Shown one piece after another: positions 21,153 through 30,031 of a stretch of DNA of 64,000 nt (positions are counted from its first letter, which is position 1; the number at the start of each line of letters is the position of its first letter). The stretch is from NCBI RefSeq assembly GCF_003345655.1, contig NZ_QQOH01000003.1, positions 558,001-622,000 of the forward strand. The letters are read 5' to 3'. The position numbers and the translations under genes are program-made. The notes under the pieces were generated by a model. The model worked only from the letters and a program-made list of their open reading frames with translations, was not told the DNA's origin and did no database searches. The DNA comes from Motiliproteus coralliicola. Lineage in GTDB: Bacteria > Pseudomonadota > Gammaproteobacteria > Pseudomonadales > Balneatricaceae.

Positions 21153-21674
21153 TCAGTCGTCGCGGCGATACTCGCCGTCGATGGTCTGTCCGCCATTCTT
21201 GCGGCCGGAGCTGTCTGCGTCCTTGTTGGGCCGACGGGGTTGGAAATCATCATGCCCGGAACCGGCACTATAGAAGGTTTGACTCTGGTGGCTGCCACCA
21301 GCATGCATCTGCTGCGAGGCGACCAGGGTGAAATGTTTTTTCACCCGCTTGACGAAACCGCGTCGGGTGACCGGTATCAGACAGCAGAAACCGATAAAGT
21401 CGGTGACGAAGCCTGGTGTCACCAGCAACGCGCCGCCAACCGCCAGAATAATCCCTTCGATCATCTCCTGGGCAGGAATCTCGCCGCTCTCCATCCGTGA
21501 GCGGGCCCGCAGCAACGTCGAAAGCCCCTGCAGGCGCAGCATATTGACCCCGATAAATGCCGACAACAGCACCAGTCCAATGGTGTACCAGGCGCCAATC
21601 GCCTGACCGACATTGATCAGCAATACGATCTCAATCAGAGGGACCACAACAAAAATCAGAAATAGAAACGGCAT
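21153..21674 (-). CDS. fxsA: FxsA family membrane protein
   Basis: A 173-residue inner-membrane protein of the FxsA family. In E. coli overproduced FxsA relieves exclusion of phage T7 by the F plasmid by sequestering PifA; its normal function is unclear. Hydrophobic segments lie at about residues 3-22 and 28-45 (AIGAWYTIGLVLLSAFIG) and about 75-100 (GGALLVTPGFVTDFIGF), with the typical GEIPAQEMIEG loop between. The C-terminal ~60 residues are polar and disordered-looking. It is upstream of groES on the same strand, a location shared with E. coli. Confidence 0.92.
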   Translation of the reverse strand: MPFLFLIFVVVPLIEIVLLINVGQAIGAWYTIGLVLLSAFIGVNMLRLQGLSTLLRARSRMESGEIPAQEMIEGIILAVGGALLVTPGFVTDFIGFCCLIPVTRRGFVKRVKKHFTLVASQQMHAGGSHQSQTFYSAGSGHDDFQPRRPNKDADSSGRKNGGQTIDGEYRRDD

Positions 21675-22035
21675 CGGGACTCCCGGTAGCTGATGAAGAC
21701 TCTATGGACCTATTGGATGCCATTATTGATGGTGTCGCAATCAGGTTTTTCAATCCATGCCCAGATAAATGGACACAGCCTGTCAAGATTGCGTTTCCAA
21801 ACCGCAGCATTTCCGCACTGCAACGTAGCGAGTTCGAAATCGCAGCAATTATTTTCTGCATCGCAACAATTTAAATTTGAAAGCATGTGCCAATAAACCT
21901 ACACTCCGTGATGCATTGCACCATGGGGTTTTTAATTGTAGCCATAAGACAAGCTTATCCTTGGGTGCGTAAAAGAAGATGCTACAGGGGAAACCAACAC
22001 CTATCCGGTTGGCCATCCCCGGATGAGGTAAAAGC
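21675..22035 (+). promoter_or_regulatory. Divergent intergenic region with predicted promoter for the SDR gene
   Basis: A 361-base A/T-rich gap between fxsA and the SDR gene with no convincing small gene. TTGAAA (21877-21882), a 17-base spacer and TACACT (21900-21905) form a plausible sigma-70 promoter reading right. The leader carries an imperfect hairpin just before the ribosome binding site: GGGG/CCCC (21987-21990, 22017-22020) enclosing CCAAC/GTTGG (21994-21998, 22008-22012). GAGGT precedes the ATG. The hairpin could influence translation, but nothing identifies it as a known riboswitch. Confidence 0.4.
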
Positions 22036-22797
22036 ATGGATTTGAAAGATAAAGTGATCGTAATCACCGGCGGCGGCCAGGGCCTGGGCCGCGCCATGGC
22101 CCTGTACTTGGCGGAGAAAGGAGCTACACCCGCCCTGATTGACATGAATCCGCAGGCGCTGGATGAGACGGTCGGCCTCTGCCTTGAGATGGGTATTGAG
22201 GCACGCGCTTACGTTGCCAACGTGGCCGACGAAGCGGACGTTGAAAATGTATTCAACAAGATTGTTGAAGAGATGGGCGGTGTGGACGGTCTGGTCAACA
22301 ACGCTGGCATCACCCGCGATGCGATGTTCATTAAAGCCAAAGATGGCGAAGTCACCAAACGGATGAGTTTGCAGAGCTGGCAACAGGTCATGGACGTCAA
22401 CCTGACCGGCGTATTCCTGTGTGGTCGTGAAGCGGCAACCAAGATGATCGAAGCCGGCAAGCTGGGCTGCATCATCAACATCTCCAGCATTTCACGGGCC
22501 GGCAACATCGGCCAGACCAACTACAGCGCAGCCAAAGCCGGCGTTGTGGCACTGACCACCACCTGGGCCAAAGAACTGGCTCGCTTCGGCATCCGTACCG
22601 GCGCCATCGCTCCGGGCTTTATCGGTACCGAAATGGTGATGAGCATGAAGCCGGAAGCACTCGAGATGATGACCAAGGGCATCCCGCTTCAGCGTGTCGG
22701 CAAGCCGGAAGAGATCGCCTCGGCGGTTGCCTTCATTCTGGAAAACGACTACGTCAGCGGTCGTGTGATCGAAGTCGACGGCGCCCTGCGTCTGTAA
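22036..22797 (+). CDS. SDR family oxidoreductase (FabG-like)
   Basis: A 253-residue short-chain dehydrogenase/reductase similar to 3-oxoacyl-ACP reductases. It has the cofactor motif TGGGQGLGRAMA (about residues 11-22), NNAG (about 90-93), the catalytic Ser in NISSISRAG (about 147-155) and YSAAK (about 161-165). Asp in LIDMN (about 37) after the second strand suggests a preference for NAD(H). An insertion KAKDGEVTKRMS after the NNAG motif is noticeable. It stands alone between divergent fxsA and a terminator, so it is not in a fatty-acid synthesis cluster. The substrate cannot be assigned. Confidence 0.85.
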   Translation: MDLKDKVIVITGGGQGLGRAMALYLAEKGATPALIDMNPQALDETVGLCLEMGIEARAYVANVADEADVENVFNKIVEEMGGVDGLVNNAGITRDAMFIKAKDGEVTKRMSLQSWQQVMDVNLTGVFLCGREAATKMIEAGKLGCIINISSISRAGNIGQTNYSAAKAGVVALTTTWAKELARFGIRTGAIAPGFIGTEMVMSMKPEALEMMTKGIPLQRVGKPEEIASAVAFILENDYVSGRVIEVDGALRL

Positions 22798-22828
22798 TCG
22801 ATTCGTCGATTCAGAGCTGATTCAAAAG

Positions 22829-22857
22829 AACCGGTGCTTAAGCGCCGGTTTTTTTTC
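22829..22857 (+). terminator. Rho-independent terminator after the SDR gene
   Basis: An AACCGGTGC / GCGCCGGTT stem (22829-22837 and 22842-22850), allowing one wobble pair, is followed by eight T. It lies about 30 bases after the SDR stop. Confidence 0.88.
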
Positions 22858-22896
22858 GCCTGACTTTTTACCCAAGTTCTGGCTTCATAGATTCCC

Positions 22897-23211
22897 ATGA
22901 ACGAATCATTGAGCAACGCCGAGCGAATCTGGCAGGCACTGGCTGCGATACCCAGTGGCCATGTGGTCAGCTATGGACAGTTGGCAGAACTGGCCGGTCT
23001 CCCCGGCTGCGCCCGACTGGTTGGCCATACCCTGAAAAAGCTCCCCGAAGGAACCCGACTGCCGTGGCATCGGGTCATCAACGCGGCCGGAAGAATCAGT
23101 TTTGAAGTCGGCAGCCCTCGGTTCGTCGAGCAGAAGCAGCGTTTGCTGGCCGAAGGGGTCGAGTTCCATAACAATCGGATCAACCTGAACCGCCATCGTT
23201 GGAACCCCTGA
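22897..23211 (+). CDS. Alkyltransferase-like protein (ATL), MGMT family without the active cysteine
   Basis: A 104-residue protein matching the DNA-binding domain of O6-alkylguanine-DNA alkyltransferases. It has IPSGHVVSYGQLAELAG (about residues 18-34), the arginine-finger helix CARLVGHTLKKLP, and LPWHRVINAAGRISF (about 54-68). In true MGMT/Ogt the motif is PCHRV; here tryptophan replaces the acceptor cysteine, as in E. coli YbaZ and yeast Atl1. ATL proteins bind O6-alkylguanine lesions and hand them to nucleotide excision repair instead of removing the alkyl group. A single-gene unit. Confidence 0.92.
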   Translation: MNESLSNAERIWQALAAIPSGHVVSYGQLAELAGLPGCARLVGHTLKKLPEGTRLPWHRVINAAGRISFEVGSPRFVEQKQRLLAEGVEFHNNRINLNRHRWNP

Positions 23212-23283
23212 GTATTTCAGAGCAGATTCTCGAGGATTCCGAAGGGGCCCGGCGGTCAGGCTGTCCACCTTTCAGGATGAGCG

Positions 23284-23499
23284 TCAGGACGGTCGATAAG
23301 AGAGCAAAAATAGTTCCTTGATCGTTTCCTGCAACTGGGCATCGCTAGCCTGTAGATCGGCCAGACATAGCTCGCCGGTGGCAAACATCGACCTGAGCCG
23401 CTCCGCTCCCCACTCCATCACCACCTTTCCGCTCCGTCGGTCGGTTACTTGTAGCTGAGGCTTCTCTCGCTCAAGCCAGGCATTAACAATGTAGGTCAT
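23284..23499 (-). CDS. Small conserved hypothetical protein
   Basis: A 71-residue protein starting MTYIVNAWLEREKPQLQV, ending ELFLLSYRPS. The start at 23499 is set by AGGAG eight bases upstream; a longer in-frame extension has no ribosome binding site. It has mixed alpha/beta composition, no signal peptide and no membrane segment, and a C-terminal half rich in Leu and Glu. I do not recognise a named family. It lies alone between the ATL gene (convergent) and ydgA, so context gives little help. Confidence 0.65.
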   Translation of the reverse strand: MTYIVNAWLEREKPQLQVTDRRSGKVVMEWGAERLRSMFATGELCLADLQASDAQLQETIKELFLLSYRPS

Positions 23500-23655
23500 G
23501 GCAATCACTCCTGTGTGGTTAACCTGAAAGACCGTAGGGAGCAACATCGGCGTCCCCCCCCTACAGAACTGCAGTCTAAACACACATTAATGCGAATGCA
23601 AACAATTCTTATTTAGAGATATAGCTATCCGCGGTCGTGGCTCCCTGTCCCCGAA

Positions 23656-24981
23656 TCAGAGCGCGGTGCCATCAATCTTCAACACCCCATTTTCAGCCGT
23701 GATCACCAGATCGCCATCCTGCATCGCATCGGCGATCGGTCTGGCTTTGCGTCGCAAGGCGGCATAGATCACTTTCTGCGCCTCACCCTCGGCTTGTGCA
23801 TGAAGATTGATATTCAATGCATGCCTCAGATCATTTTGGAACCCTGCACTGGCCCGACCGGAACTCATTAGTTCGCGCATCGCGGTTGGTGATAGTTTTG
23901 AGTGATCCAGCATGATCGAGCCGTCCAGCGCAAAGGAGCCTTTTTCTCCCAGCTCAACCTGCAGATCTTCCACCGCCAGGACTGGGTCGTCTTGGATCAA
24001 CTGATCACTGAGCTGCAACATCATGCCGTACAGTTCCTGCTGGGCATTCTCAGCACCCCAACGCTCCTGGTCCGCGCTCTCAACCAACTGTTGAATGGTT
24101 TGCACCGCCTCGGCGTTCAACTTATCTAACGATATATTCAGCGCGATTTTGGGGATCTCGTTACCTTTAATCAGCGCATTGAGTACCGAAAAATTCACCC
24201 GAGACTTGGCAAACCGACCAACCTCCCAATCGCTACGCCAGGCGGTCTTGCCAAGACGGAACTCATTGCCCCGGTTGACCAAATCGAACGACTGGAAGCC
24301 GGCGGTCAGATGGGAGCTGTTGTTACTGGGGCGCTGGTCGTAGGCAAACTCACCTTGAATGCCATCGATCTTCAGTCCTCCGGTTTTTTTACCCTGTTGG
24401 CTTTTTATTTCAAACCCCGGGTAGGACAAGTCTGCTGAAAACTGTTTGGAGAACGCCCCCTCGGGAGTAATCCCTGCCTTCCAGGTAATCGTTCCCGCCG
24501 ATCCTGAAACGGTGTCCCGTTGGGTGGTCAACCAGATCTCGGGAATATGAACCGTCCCGGTAGCCGAATCAGAGCTCACCACGCCACTCATCAGCACCGG
24601 TTTGCCGTTAAACAGCTTACTGGTCAGGGTCTCCTGGACACTCCCATCCAAGATCGAATTGCGTACCTCAACCCTGTAGCTAGCCCCCGATAGCGGCACA
24701 TCCGGATAATGCTGGACCACATAATCCAGCTCGATACGGCTCTCGCCAGTCGATCTACCGGCGATAAGGGTCACCCTGCCAGTCGACTCGAACAGGCCGC
24801 CCTGATGATGATCGTAAAGCGCATGAATAGGTACACCTTCGATCTCGGAGTCCTTAACCTGCTCGACTAGATCCTGTACCGCCGCCTGCACATACTGCTC
24901 GTACTGAAGCTGCTGAAAACTGGCCGTACCGGTAGCCGCTACCGCCATACCGGCGACGACTAAGAGTCCTTTTTTCATCAC
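23656..24981 (-). CDS. YdgA-like protein (DUF945 family)
   Basis: A 441-residue protein of the YdgA/DUF945 family, whose function is not established. It starts MMKKGLLVVAGMAVAATGTA, a signal peptide or N-terminal membrane anchor, followed by a long periplasmic beta-rich region with repeated amphipathic strands and few cysteines. Features of the family include the early QYVQAAVQDLVEQ helix and the late LNINLHAQAEGEAQ. It is the third gene on the minus strand after yajQ and ampG, but gaps of over 80 bases separate them. Length is close to E. coli YdgA (about 500). Confidence 0.8.
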   Translation of the reverse strand: MMKKGLLVVAGMAVAATGTASFQQLQYEQYVQAAVQDLVEQVKDSEIEGVPIHALYDHHQGGLFESTGRVTLIAGRSTGESRIELDYVVQHYPDVPLSGASYRVEVRNSILDGSVQETLTSKLFNGKPVLMSGVVSSDSATGTVHIPEIWLTTQRDTVSGSAGTITWKAGITPEGAFSKQFSADLSYPGFEIKSQQGKKTGGLKIDGIQGEFAYDQRPSNNSSHLTAGFQSFDLVNRGNEFRLGKTAWRSDWEVGRFAKSRVNFSVLNALIKGNEIPKIALNISLDKLNAEAVQTIQQLVESADQERWGAENAQQELYGMMLQLSDQLIQDDPVLAVEDLQVELGEKGSFALDGSIMLDHSKLSPTAMRELMSSGRASAGFQNDLRHALNINLHAQAEGEAQKVIYAALRRKARPIADAMQDGDLVITAENGVLKIDGTAL

Positions 24982-25107
24982 TACCTTCCTTGTTGGTTTC
25001 GTTCATTCCAGCAACAGCTTACAGGGGCCGGAATTAAAAACGCTGACTTGAGACAGCCAAGCGCTAAAAAATCGTCAGGCGATGTCCGGAGTGTCGGAAG
25101 TCGATTC

Positions 25108-26469
25108 CTAAGACTCGACCTTGCTCCCGTCGACGAGCGGCTCCCTCACCGAGCGACGCCAAAGCCAGGTCGCCATCAGCACCGCGGGAAGCCCCAGCAG
25201 CGCAGCATAGATAAAGAAGCTGTAGTAGCCCTGGGCATCGACAACGACACCGGAAAAACCACTGACAAACTTACCGGGCAACGTCATCAACGAGCTGAAC
25301 AGCGCATACTGGGTTGCCGTATAGGCGCGGTTGGTCAGGCTGGAGAGGTAGGCGATAAAGGCGGTACTGGATAGCCCGCCACTGAAGTTATCGGCACTGA
25401 TCACCAGGGTCAGCCAGGCTTTATCGGCACCGACTTGGGCCAGCTGAGCAAACAGCAGGTTGGTCAGCGCCACCAGCACCGCCCCCATCAGCAGCGGTCG
25501 ATACAGCCCGAAGCGAACAACTAAAATGCCCCCCACCATCGAACCGACGATGGTCATCACAAAGCCGTACAGCTTGCCGATGGCGGCGATATCGCTCTTG
25601 CTGAACCCCAGATCCAGATAGAACGGATTGGCCATGATCCCCATGGTGATATCGCTGAGCCGGTAAAGGCTGATAAACAGCAGCAGCCACAGGGCGATTA
25701 CGCCGTTGCGGCGGAAGAACTCGACGAAGGGCGCTACCACCGCATCCAGGAACCAGGCCTGCAGGCGCTGGGCGCGGGTACGCGGATGATTCAGGTGAGC
25801 GGCCCGATGCAACCGTTGCTCGGTTGTGTCGGCGCTACGGTTTTCAACCCGTTCTGGCTCGCGGACCACCAGCACGGTGGCGATCCCTACTCCCATCAAC
25901 GCCGCCATCGACAGGTAGGCCAACGGCCAACTGGCGATATCGGCGATATAGAGGGCGCCGGCACCAGCGGCCAACAACGCCACCCGGTAACCAAAGATAT
26001 AGGCTGCCGACATCGCCCCCTGGTATTCGGGAATCGCCGCCTCGATACGGTACGCATCGATGGCGATATCCTGGGTCGACGACGAAAACGCCACCAACAA
26101 CCCCAACATCGCGATCAGCCCCAGTTGTTGCTGCGGGTCGGTCAACGCCATCCCGACCAGACCCGAGGCGATCCCCAGTTGTCCCAGCAACATCCAGCTC
26201 CGTCGCTGGCCGAGGCGGCCCAAGCCGGGCAGGCGGATTCGATCTACCACCGGAGCCCAGAGCACCTTGATCGAGTAGGTGATGCCGATCCAGGCAAAAA
26301 AACCGATCGCACTGCGGCTGACACCGTAGTCGGTCAGCCAGGCACTCAGGGTCGAGAACACCAGTAGAAACGGCAACCCGGCGGCAAAGCCGAGAAACCA
26401 GAGCGCGATCACCTGCGGTCGGGTATAGACCAGCAGCGCCTCGCGCCAGGAGAAGGGACGCTGGCTCAA
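25108..26469 (-). CDS. ampG: AmpG-like MFS muropeptide permease
   Basis: A 453-residue major-facilitator membrane protein close to AmpG, which imports anhydro-muropeptides released during peptidoglycan turnover and so affects ampC beta-lactamase induction. About 12-14 hydrophobic helices are visible. Recognisable family segments are GFAAGLPFLLVFSTLSAWL near the N-terminus, KVLWAPVVDR, STQDIAIDAYRIE and MANPFYLDLGFSKSDIA. A cytoplasmic loop (about 205-240) separates the halves. No ampR or ampC is in the window, so a role in simple cell-wall recycling is the safest reading. Confidence 0.88.
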   Translation of the reverse strand: MSQRPFSWREALLVYTRPQVIALWFLGFAAGLPFLLVFSTLSAWLTDYGVSRSAIGFFAWIGITYSIKVLWAPVVDRIRLPGLGRLGQRRSWMLLGQLGIASGLVGMALTDPQQQLGLIAMLGLLVAFSSSTQDIAIDAYRIEAAIPEYQGAMSAAYIFGYRVALLAAGAGALYIADIASWPLAYLSMAALMGVGIATVLVVREPERVENRSADTTEQRLHRAAHLNHPRTRAQRLQAWFLDAVVAPFVEFFRRNGVIALWLLLFISLYRLSDITMGIMANPFYLDLGFSKSDIAAIGKLYGFVMTIVGSMVGGILVVRFGLYRPLLMGAVLVALTNLLFAQLAQVGADKAWLTLVISADNFSGGLSSTAFIAYLSSLTNRAYTATQYALFSSLMTLPGKFVSGFSGVVVDAQGYYSFFIYAALLGLPAVLMATWLWRRSVREPLVDGSKVES

Positions 26470-26556
26470 GCCGCCGCCCGACAGCGCGGCGGTTGGCGAG
26501 ATTCGATCATCAGGATCGGCCCAATCACGAAATGAGTCGCGAAACGAATCGCGGAA

Positions 26557-27039
26557 TTAGTCACGGAAGTTGTTGAACTGCAGCGGCAGATCGATATCCG
26601 CTTCACGCAGCATCGCAATGGCCTGCTGCAGGTCATCACGCTTCTTACCGGTCACACGCACCTGATCCCCCTGGATCGCGGCCTGCACCTTCATCTTCTT
26701 ATCCTTGATCAGCTTGACGATCTTCTTCGCCGTCGGCTGATCAAGGCCCTGCTTCAGGCCGACCTGCTGCTTCACCTGCATACCACTCTTGGCCGGGGCA
26801 TTGAAGTCCAGCGCCTTGGGGTCGATGCTGCGCTTGACCAGCTTGTTGATCAGGATGTCGCGCATCTGCTGCAACTGGAATTCACCTTCGGCCGCCATGG
26901 TGATGTCGGAGTCACTCGCTTCAAAGCTCGCGTTGACCCCTTTGAAGTCATACCGGGTACCGATCTCACGGTTAGCCTGATCGACGGCGTTGTTTACTTC
27001 ATGCATATCCAGCTCGGATACCACATCGAATGACGGCAT
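26557..27039 (-). CDS. yajQ: YajQ family nucleotide-binding protein
   Basis: A 160-residue YajQ protein. Members bind nucleic acids or nucleotides; a Xanthomonas homologue was reported to bind cyclic di-GMP. The start [21 protein letters not shown] and the segments [27 protein letters not shown] and [21 protein letters not shown] are typical (each seen within the two ferredoxin-like domains). The ATG at 27039 follows GGAGG; the longer in-frame extension upstream is rejected. It is divergent from panE. Confidence 0.93.
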   Translation of the reverse strand: MPSFDVVSELDMHEVNNAVDQANREIGTRYDFKGVNASFEASDSDITMAAEGEFQLQQMRDILINKLVKRSIDPKALDFNAPAKSGMQVKQQVGLKQGLDQPTAKKIVKLIKDKKMKVQAAIQGDQVRVTGKKRDDLQQAIAMLREADIDLPLQFNNFRD

Positions 27040-27195
27040 ATTGCCTCCTTGGTGAGTAATAGGGTCTGCGAACAGGCCCTGATGATGGCACAATACCCGA
27101 ACTGTTACCGATGCCGGGCGCGACTGATTCTAACCCACCGAACCGGCTTGATACCAAACCCGATCGCCAGATTTCAGCCTCAAGTACGCCAGCCT

Positions 27196-28131
27196 ATGCA
27201 TCCAACCGACAACCTATCCTCCGCTAGCCATTGGCATATCCTCGGCGCAGGCGCGATCGGCTGCCTGTGGGCCTGTCATCTGCAGCTGCAACAACAACCG
27301 GTCTCGTTGCTGGTTCGCAGCGATTCGAAACTGCAACAATTTCAGCAGCCCTGGTCACTCAGCGGTCAAAGCCAGGCCGAGGGGATTCAACTTCAGGCCG
27401 AGCTGAATCAATCCGAAAGCCCGATCTCTAGACTGCTGGTCACGACCAAGAGTTACGATACCCTGGCTGCGGTTGAGGCGGTCCGCCATCGGCTCAGCAA
27501 GGATGCGGTCATCGTTTTGCTGCAGAATGGCATGGGACAACAGCAGCAGCTGGCAGAGCGCCTACCCGAGGTGCCGATCTATGTCGGCACCACCACCGAA
27601 GGGGCGTTCTTGAGCGGCCATCAACTGGTCCATGCCGGCAGCGGGGAGAGCTGGTTCGGACCGCTCAATGCCGTCGCCAAGCAGCTTGGAGAGGCGCCAC
27701 TGCGACCACTGTTAAGCCTTGCGCTACATAGCGGCTACGACCCGCAGATACTTAACCGACTGTGGCAGAAGCTGGCCATCAACGCAGCGATCAACGGCCT
27801 GACCGCACTGCACGATTGCCAGAATGGCGTCCTGGCCGACAATCCGGAATACCACCAACAAATGACGCAGTTGTGTGACGAGGTGGAACGGCTGGCAGAG
27901 GCCCTGCAACAACCGCTGTTCGAGCAACCACTGATCACCCGTGCCGAAGCGGTGGCTCGCGCCACCGGCACCAACTTCTCATCGATGCTGCAAGATGTCC
28001 GCCATCGTCGCCGCACCGAAATCGACGCCATCAACGGCTATCTTTGCGATCAGGCTCAGACTCTCGGCATAGACCTGCCCCACAATCGATCGCTACTGGA
28101 AAAAATTCGTCAGACCCACCCTACCGTCTAA
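27196..28131 (+). CDS. panE: 2-dehydropantoate 2-reductase (PanE/ApbA family)
   Basis: PanE reduces ketopantoate to pantoate with NADPH in coenzyme A synthesis. The 311-residue product has the N-terminal Rossmann motif ILGAGAIGCLWACHL (about 14-28), TTKSYDTLAAVEAVR with the Lys expected for catalysis, VLLQNGMGQQ (about 105-114) and KLAINAAINGLTAL (about 190-203). The late SSMLQDVRHRRRTEIDAINGY (read as SSMLQDV and RRRTEIDAINGY) is the family C-terminal signature. Pantoate versus another 2-oxo acid cannot be told apart by sequence alone. The start is chosen so that the Rossmann fold begins close to the N-terminus. Confidence 0.88.
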   Translation: MHPTDNLSSASHWHILGAGAIGCLWACHLQLQQQPVSLLVRSDSKLQQFQQPWSLSGQSQAEGIQLQAELNQSESPISRLLVTTKSYDTLAAVEAVRHRLSKDAVIVLLQNGMGQQQQLAERLPEVPIYVGTTTEGAFLSGHQLVHAGSGESWFGPLNAVAKQLGEAPLRPLLSLALHSGYDPQILNRLWQKLAINAAINGLTALHDCQNGVLADNPEYHQQMTQLCDEVERLAEALQQPLFEQPLITRAEAVARATGTNFSSMLQDVRHRRRTEIDAINGYLCDQAQTLGIDLPHNRSLLEKIRQTHPTV

Positions 28132-28172
28132 GATCAACACAAACCCTATCAATCCGGCTAAGAGAGCTAACC

Positions 28173-28736
28173 ATGGGCAACCGACTTTCAAAGATTTACA
28201 CCCGTACCGGCGACAAAGGCACTACCGGCCTGGGGGATGGATCCAGGGTCAACAAGGATGACGCCCGGATCGAAGCGATCGGCGATATCGATGAGCTCAA
28301 TAGTCTGATCGGCCTACTCAATTGCGAACTCGCTGACGAGGATCCACTGCGCGATCAACTGCACGAGATCCAGCAGAGCCTATTCAACCTCGGCGGTGAA
28401 CTGTCGGTGCCGGGCTATGCGCTGATCCAGGCCGAGCATATCGAAGCGCTGGAACAACTGTTGGATCAACTCAATGAGGAACTGCCGCCACTGAAGGATT
28501 TCATCCTACCCGGCGGCAACCGACCGGCCTCGGTCTGTCACCTTGCCCGTAGTGTTTGTCGCCGAGCTGAACGTCGACTGGTTACCCTGAGCCGCGATAG
28601 TGACACCCGCCCCGAGTGCCAAAGCTACCTGAACCGGCTGTCCGACCTGCTGTTCGTCTGCGCCCGCTGGCTGGCGCGACGGGACGGCGGCCAGGAGATC
28701 CTGTGGCGCCACCGCGAAGAGAGAGGAAAAAGCTAA
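28173..28736 (+). CDS. ATP:cob(I)alamin adenosyltransferase (PduO type)
   Basis: Transfers the adenosyl group from ATP to cob(I)alamin to form coenzyme B12. The 187-residue product begins with the diagnostic IYTRTGDKGTTGLGDGSRV (about 8-26), the ATP-binding loop of PduO/MMAB-type enzymes. It also has IGDIDELNSLIGLL (about 37-50), FILPGGNRPASVCHLARSVCRRAER (parts FILPGGN and CRRAER) and the closing FVCARWLARRDGG. The start at 28173 lies 41 bases after panE and is well supported by the N-terminal motif. It implies use of adenosylcobalamin, although no B12-dependent enzyme is in the window. Confidence 0.93.
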   Translation: MGNRLSKIYTRTGDKGTTGLGDGSRVNKDDARIEAIGDIDELNSLIGLLNCELADEDPLRDQLHEIQQSLFNLGGELSVPGYALIQAEHIEALEQLLDQLNEELPPLKDFILPGGNRPASVCHLARSVCRRAERRLVTLSRDSDTRPECQSYLNRLSDLLFVCARWLARRDGGQEILWRHREERGKS

Positions 28737-28748
28737 TCCAGCCGTCGA

Positions 28749-29012
28749 TTAATGGCTTAACACGAAATAGATGATCACACCCAGTACCGGGCAATAGAGC
28801 AGCATCGCGGTACGAATCAGGTGGTTGATGCCGTGAAGCTCCATAAAGCTCTCGACGATCAGATGCCCCTTCAAAGCGGTCAGAAGCAATATCACACCGG
28901 TGACCCAGGCCAAGGTGGAGCTGTCGGTGAGGTAGAAGCTCAACAGCGTCATGATCATCAGCAACAGCCAGATCAGCGCCGGGGTATGCAGCATTTTAGA
29001 AATCGTTTTCAT
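28749..29012 (-). CDS. norF: NorF-like small membrane protein (cytochrome c oxidase subunit IV family)
   Basis: An 87-residue protein with three hydrophobic helices: about residues 8-24, 30-50 (WVTGVILLLTALKGHLIVE) and 62-83. The central ALKGHLIVESFMEL is the usual signature of NorF and of bacterial cytochrome oxidase subunit IV-like proteins. Its ATG overlaps the norE stop (ATGA), so it is translationally coupled to norE. NorEF raise the activity of the nitric oxide reductase NorCB in denitrifiers, but norCBQD is not in this window. Start chosen at MKTISKML. Confidence 0.8.
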   Translation of the reverse strand: MKTISKMLHTPALIWLLLMIMTLLSFYLTDSSTLAWVTGVILLLTALKGHLIVESFMELHGINHLIRTAMLLYCPVLGVIIYFVLSH

Positions 29013-29620
29013 CGGATCACGTACACCAGTGGGAACAACACGATCCATAGCAGATCAACCATGTGCCAGTAACAGGCGACACTCTCGAGTCCTACCCGAT
29101 TATCCGGGCCGTAGACCTGTTGCCGCAGCCGCCGGGTGACATAGCCGATAATCGACATACCCAGCAACACATGCAGGAAATGGAATCCGGTCAACAGGAA
29201 GTAAGCGGTAAAGAAGCGGTTGCCGTTAAGCCCGTAACCGGCACTGCCAAGCTGGTAATACTCCCAGCATTTGACCACCACATAGATCATCGCCACCGCC
29301 AAGCCCGCCAGCATCCAGCGCGATGCCTGCAACTGCTTGGACGCCCTGTTGGCGATCACGCCCTGGGCCACAAAACCGCTGGCACTGAGCAGTGCCAGAG
29401 TATTGATCAACCCGGCTTCAGGATGGAGTAACTGCTGGCCGGCCAGAAACAGCTCCCGATCGGTACTGCGCAACCAGCTGAACAGAATAAACATCAACGC
29501 AAAGGCGGTCAGTTCGGCCAGGATAAAGCACCACATCGCCATATCGCCGGGCACACGCCGGGTCGGCAATGGGGAATTATCGGTGGTGGATTCCACCGTT
29601 TGGTCGACAGACATATCCAT
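29009..29620 (-). CDS. norE: NorE-like protein (cytochrome c oxidase subunit III family)
   Basis: A 203-residue membrane protein with five predicted helices that matches the heme-copper oxidase subunit III fold in its short bacterial NorE form. Typical segments are PGDMAMWCFILAELTAFALMF (read as PGDMAMWCFILAEL), GLINTLALLSASGF, GNRFFTAYFLLTGFHFLHVL and the final ACYWHMVDLLWIVLFPLVY. Tandem starts MDMSVDQ (29620, 29614) are both possible. It is the first gene of a two-gene norEF unit; no catalytic oxidase or NO reductase subunit is adjacent. Confidence 0.85.
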   Translation of the reverse strand: MDMSVDQTVESTTDNSPLPTRRVPGDMAMWCFILAELTAFALMFILFSWLRSTDRELFLAGQQLLHPEAGLINTLALLSASGFVAQGVIANRASKQLQASRWMLAGLAVAMIYVVVKCWEYYQLGSAGYGLNGNRFFTAYFLLTGFHFLHVLLGMSIIGYVTRRLRQQVYGPDNRVGLESVACYWHMVDLLWIVLFPLVYVIR

Positions 29621-29734
29621 GAAGAGCTACCCAAAAACAACTCGCGCGAGCATAGCCTAACGACAGCATTAGGAACACGACATATATCATTTATGGGATA
29701 AAAAAGCGCAGTTCAACGGTTTCGATTCGCCCTG

Positions 29735-30031
29735 CTACTCAGCATTTTGTTGCTTGATCCGCTGCTGCTGGGCTTCCTCCAATAACCAGCTGCGAAACAG
29801 CTCAGCATGGGGATGTAGGTATTGATAGGGTGGAAACGCCAGGTAGAAGGCTTCCGGAGTAGTCACTCGAAGATTCATCGGTGCCACCAACCGTCCAGAG
29901 ATCAGCATATCCTGCACCAACGATGTCCGCCCCAACGCGATACCGTGCCCCTGGGCTGCCACTTCGAGTGCCGAAATCAGGGTATCAAACTGCATCCCTG
30001 CCTCGGTCTTAAGCTGGCGATTGCCTGTCTG
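29735..30031 (-). pseudogene. Truncated LysR-type regulator (C-terminal fragment)
   Basis: About 97 codons encode the C-terminal part of a LysR-family effector domain: the stretch ALEVAAQGHGIALGRTSLVQ is the conserved late helix-strand seen in GcvA-like regulators, followed by SGRLVAPMN and a final FRSWLLEEAQQQ. The frame is open upstream only to a TAA at about 30032-30034, and no helix-turn-helix domain or rest of the gene exists. The fragment abuts the end of the glutaredoxin gene. It is most simply a deletion remnant. An internal ATG (29993-29995) could give an 86-residue peptide, but function is unlikely. Confidence 0.75.
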
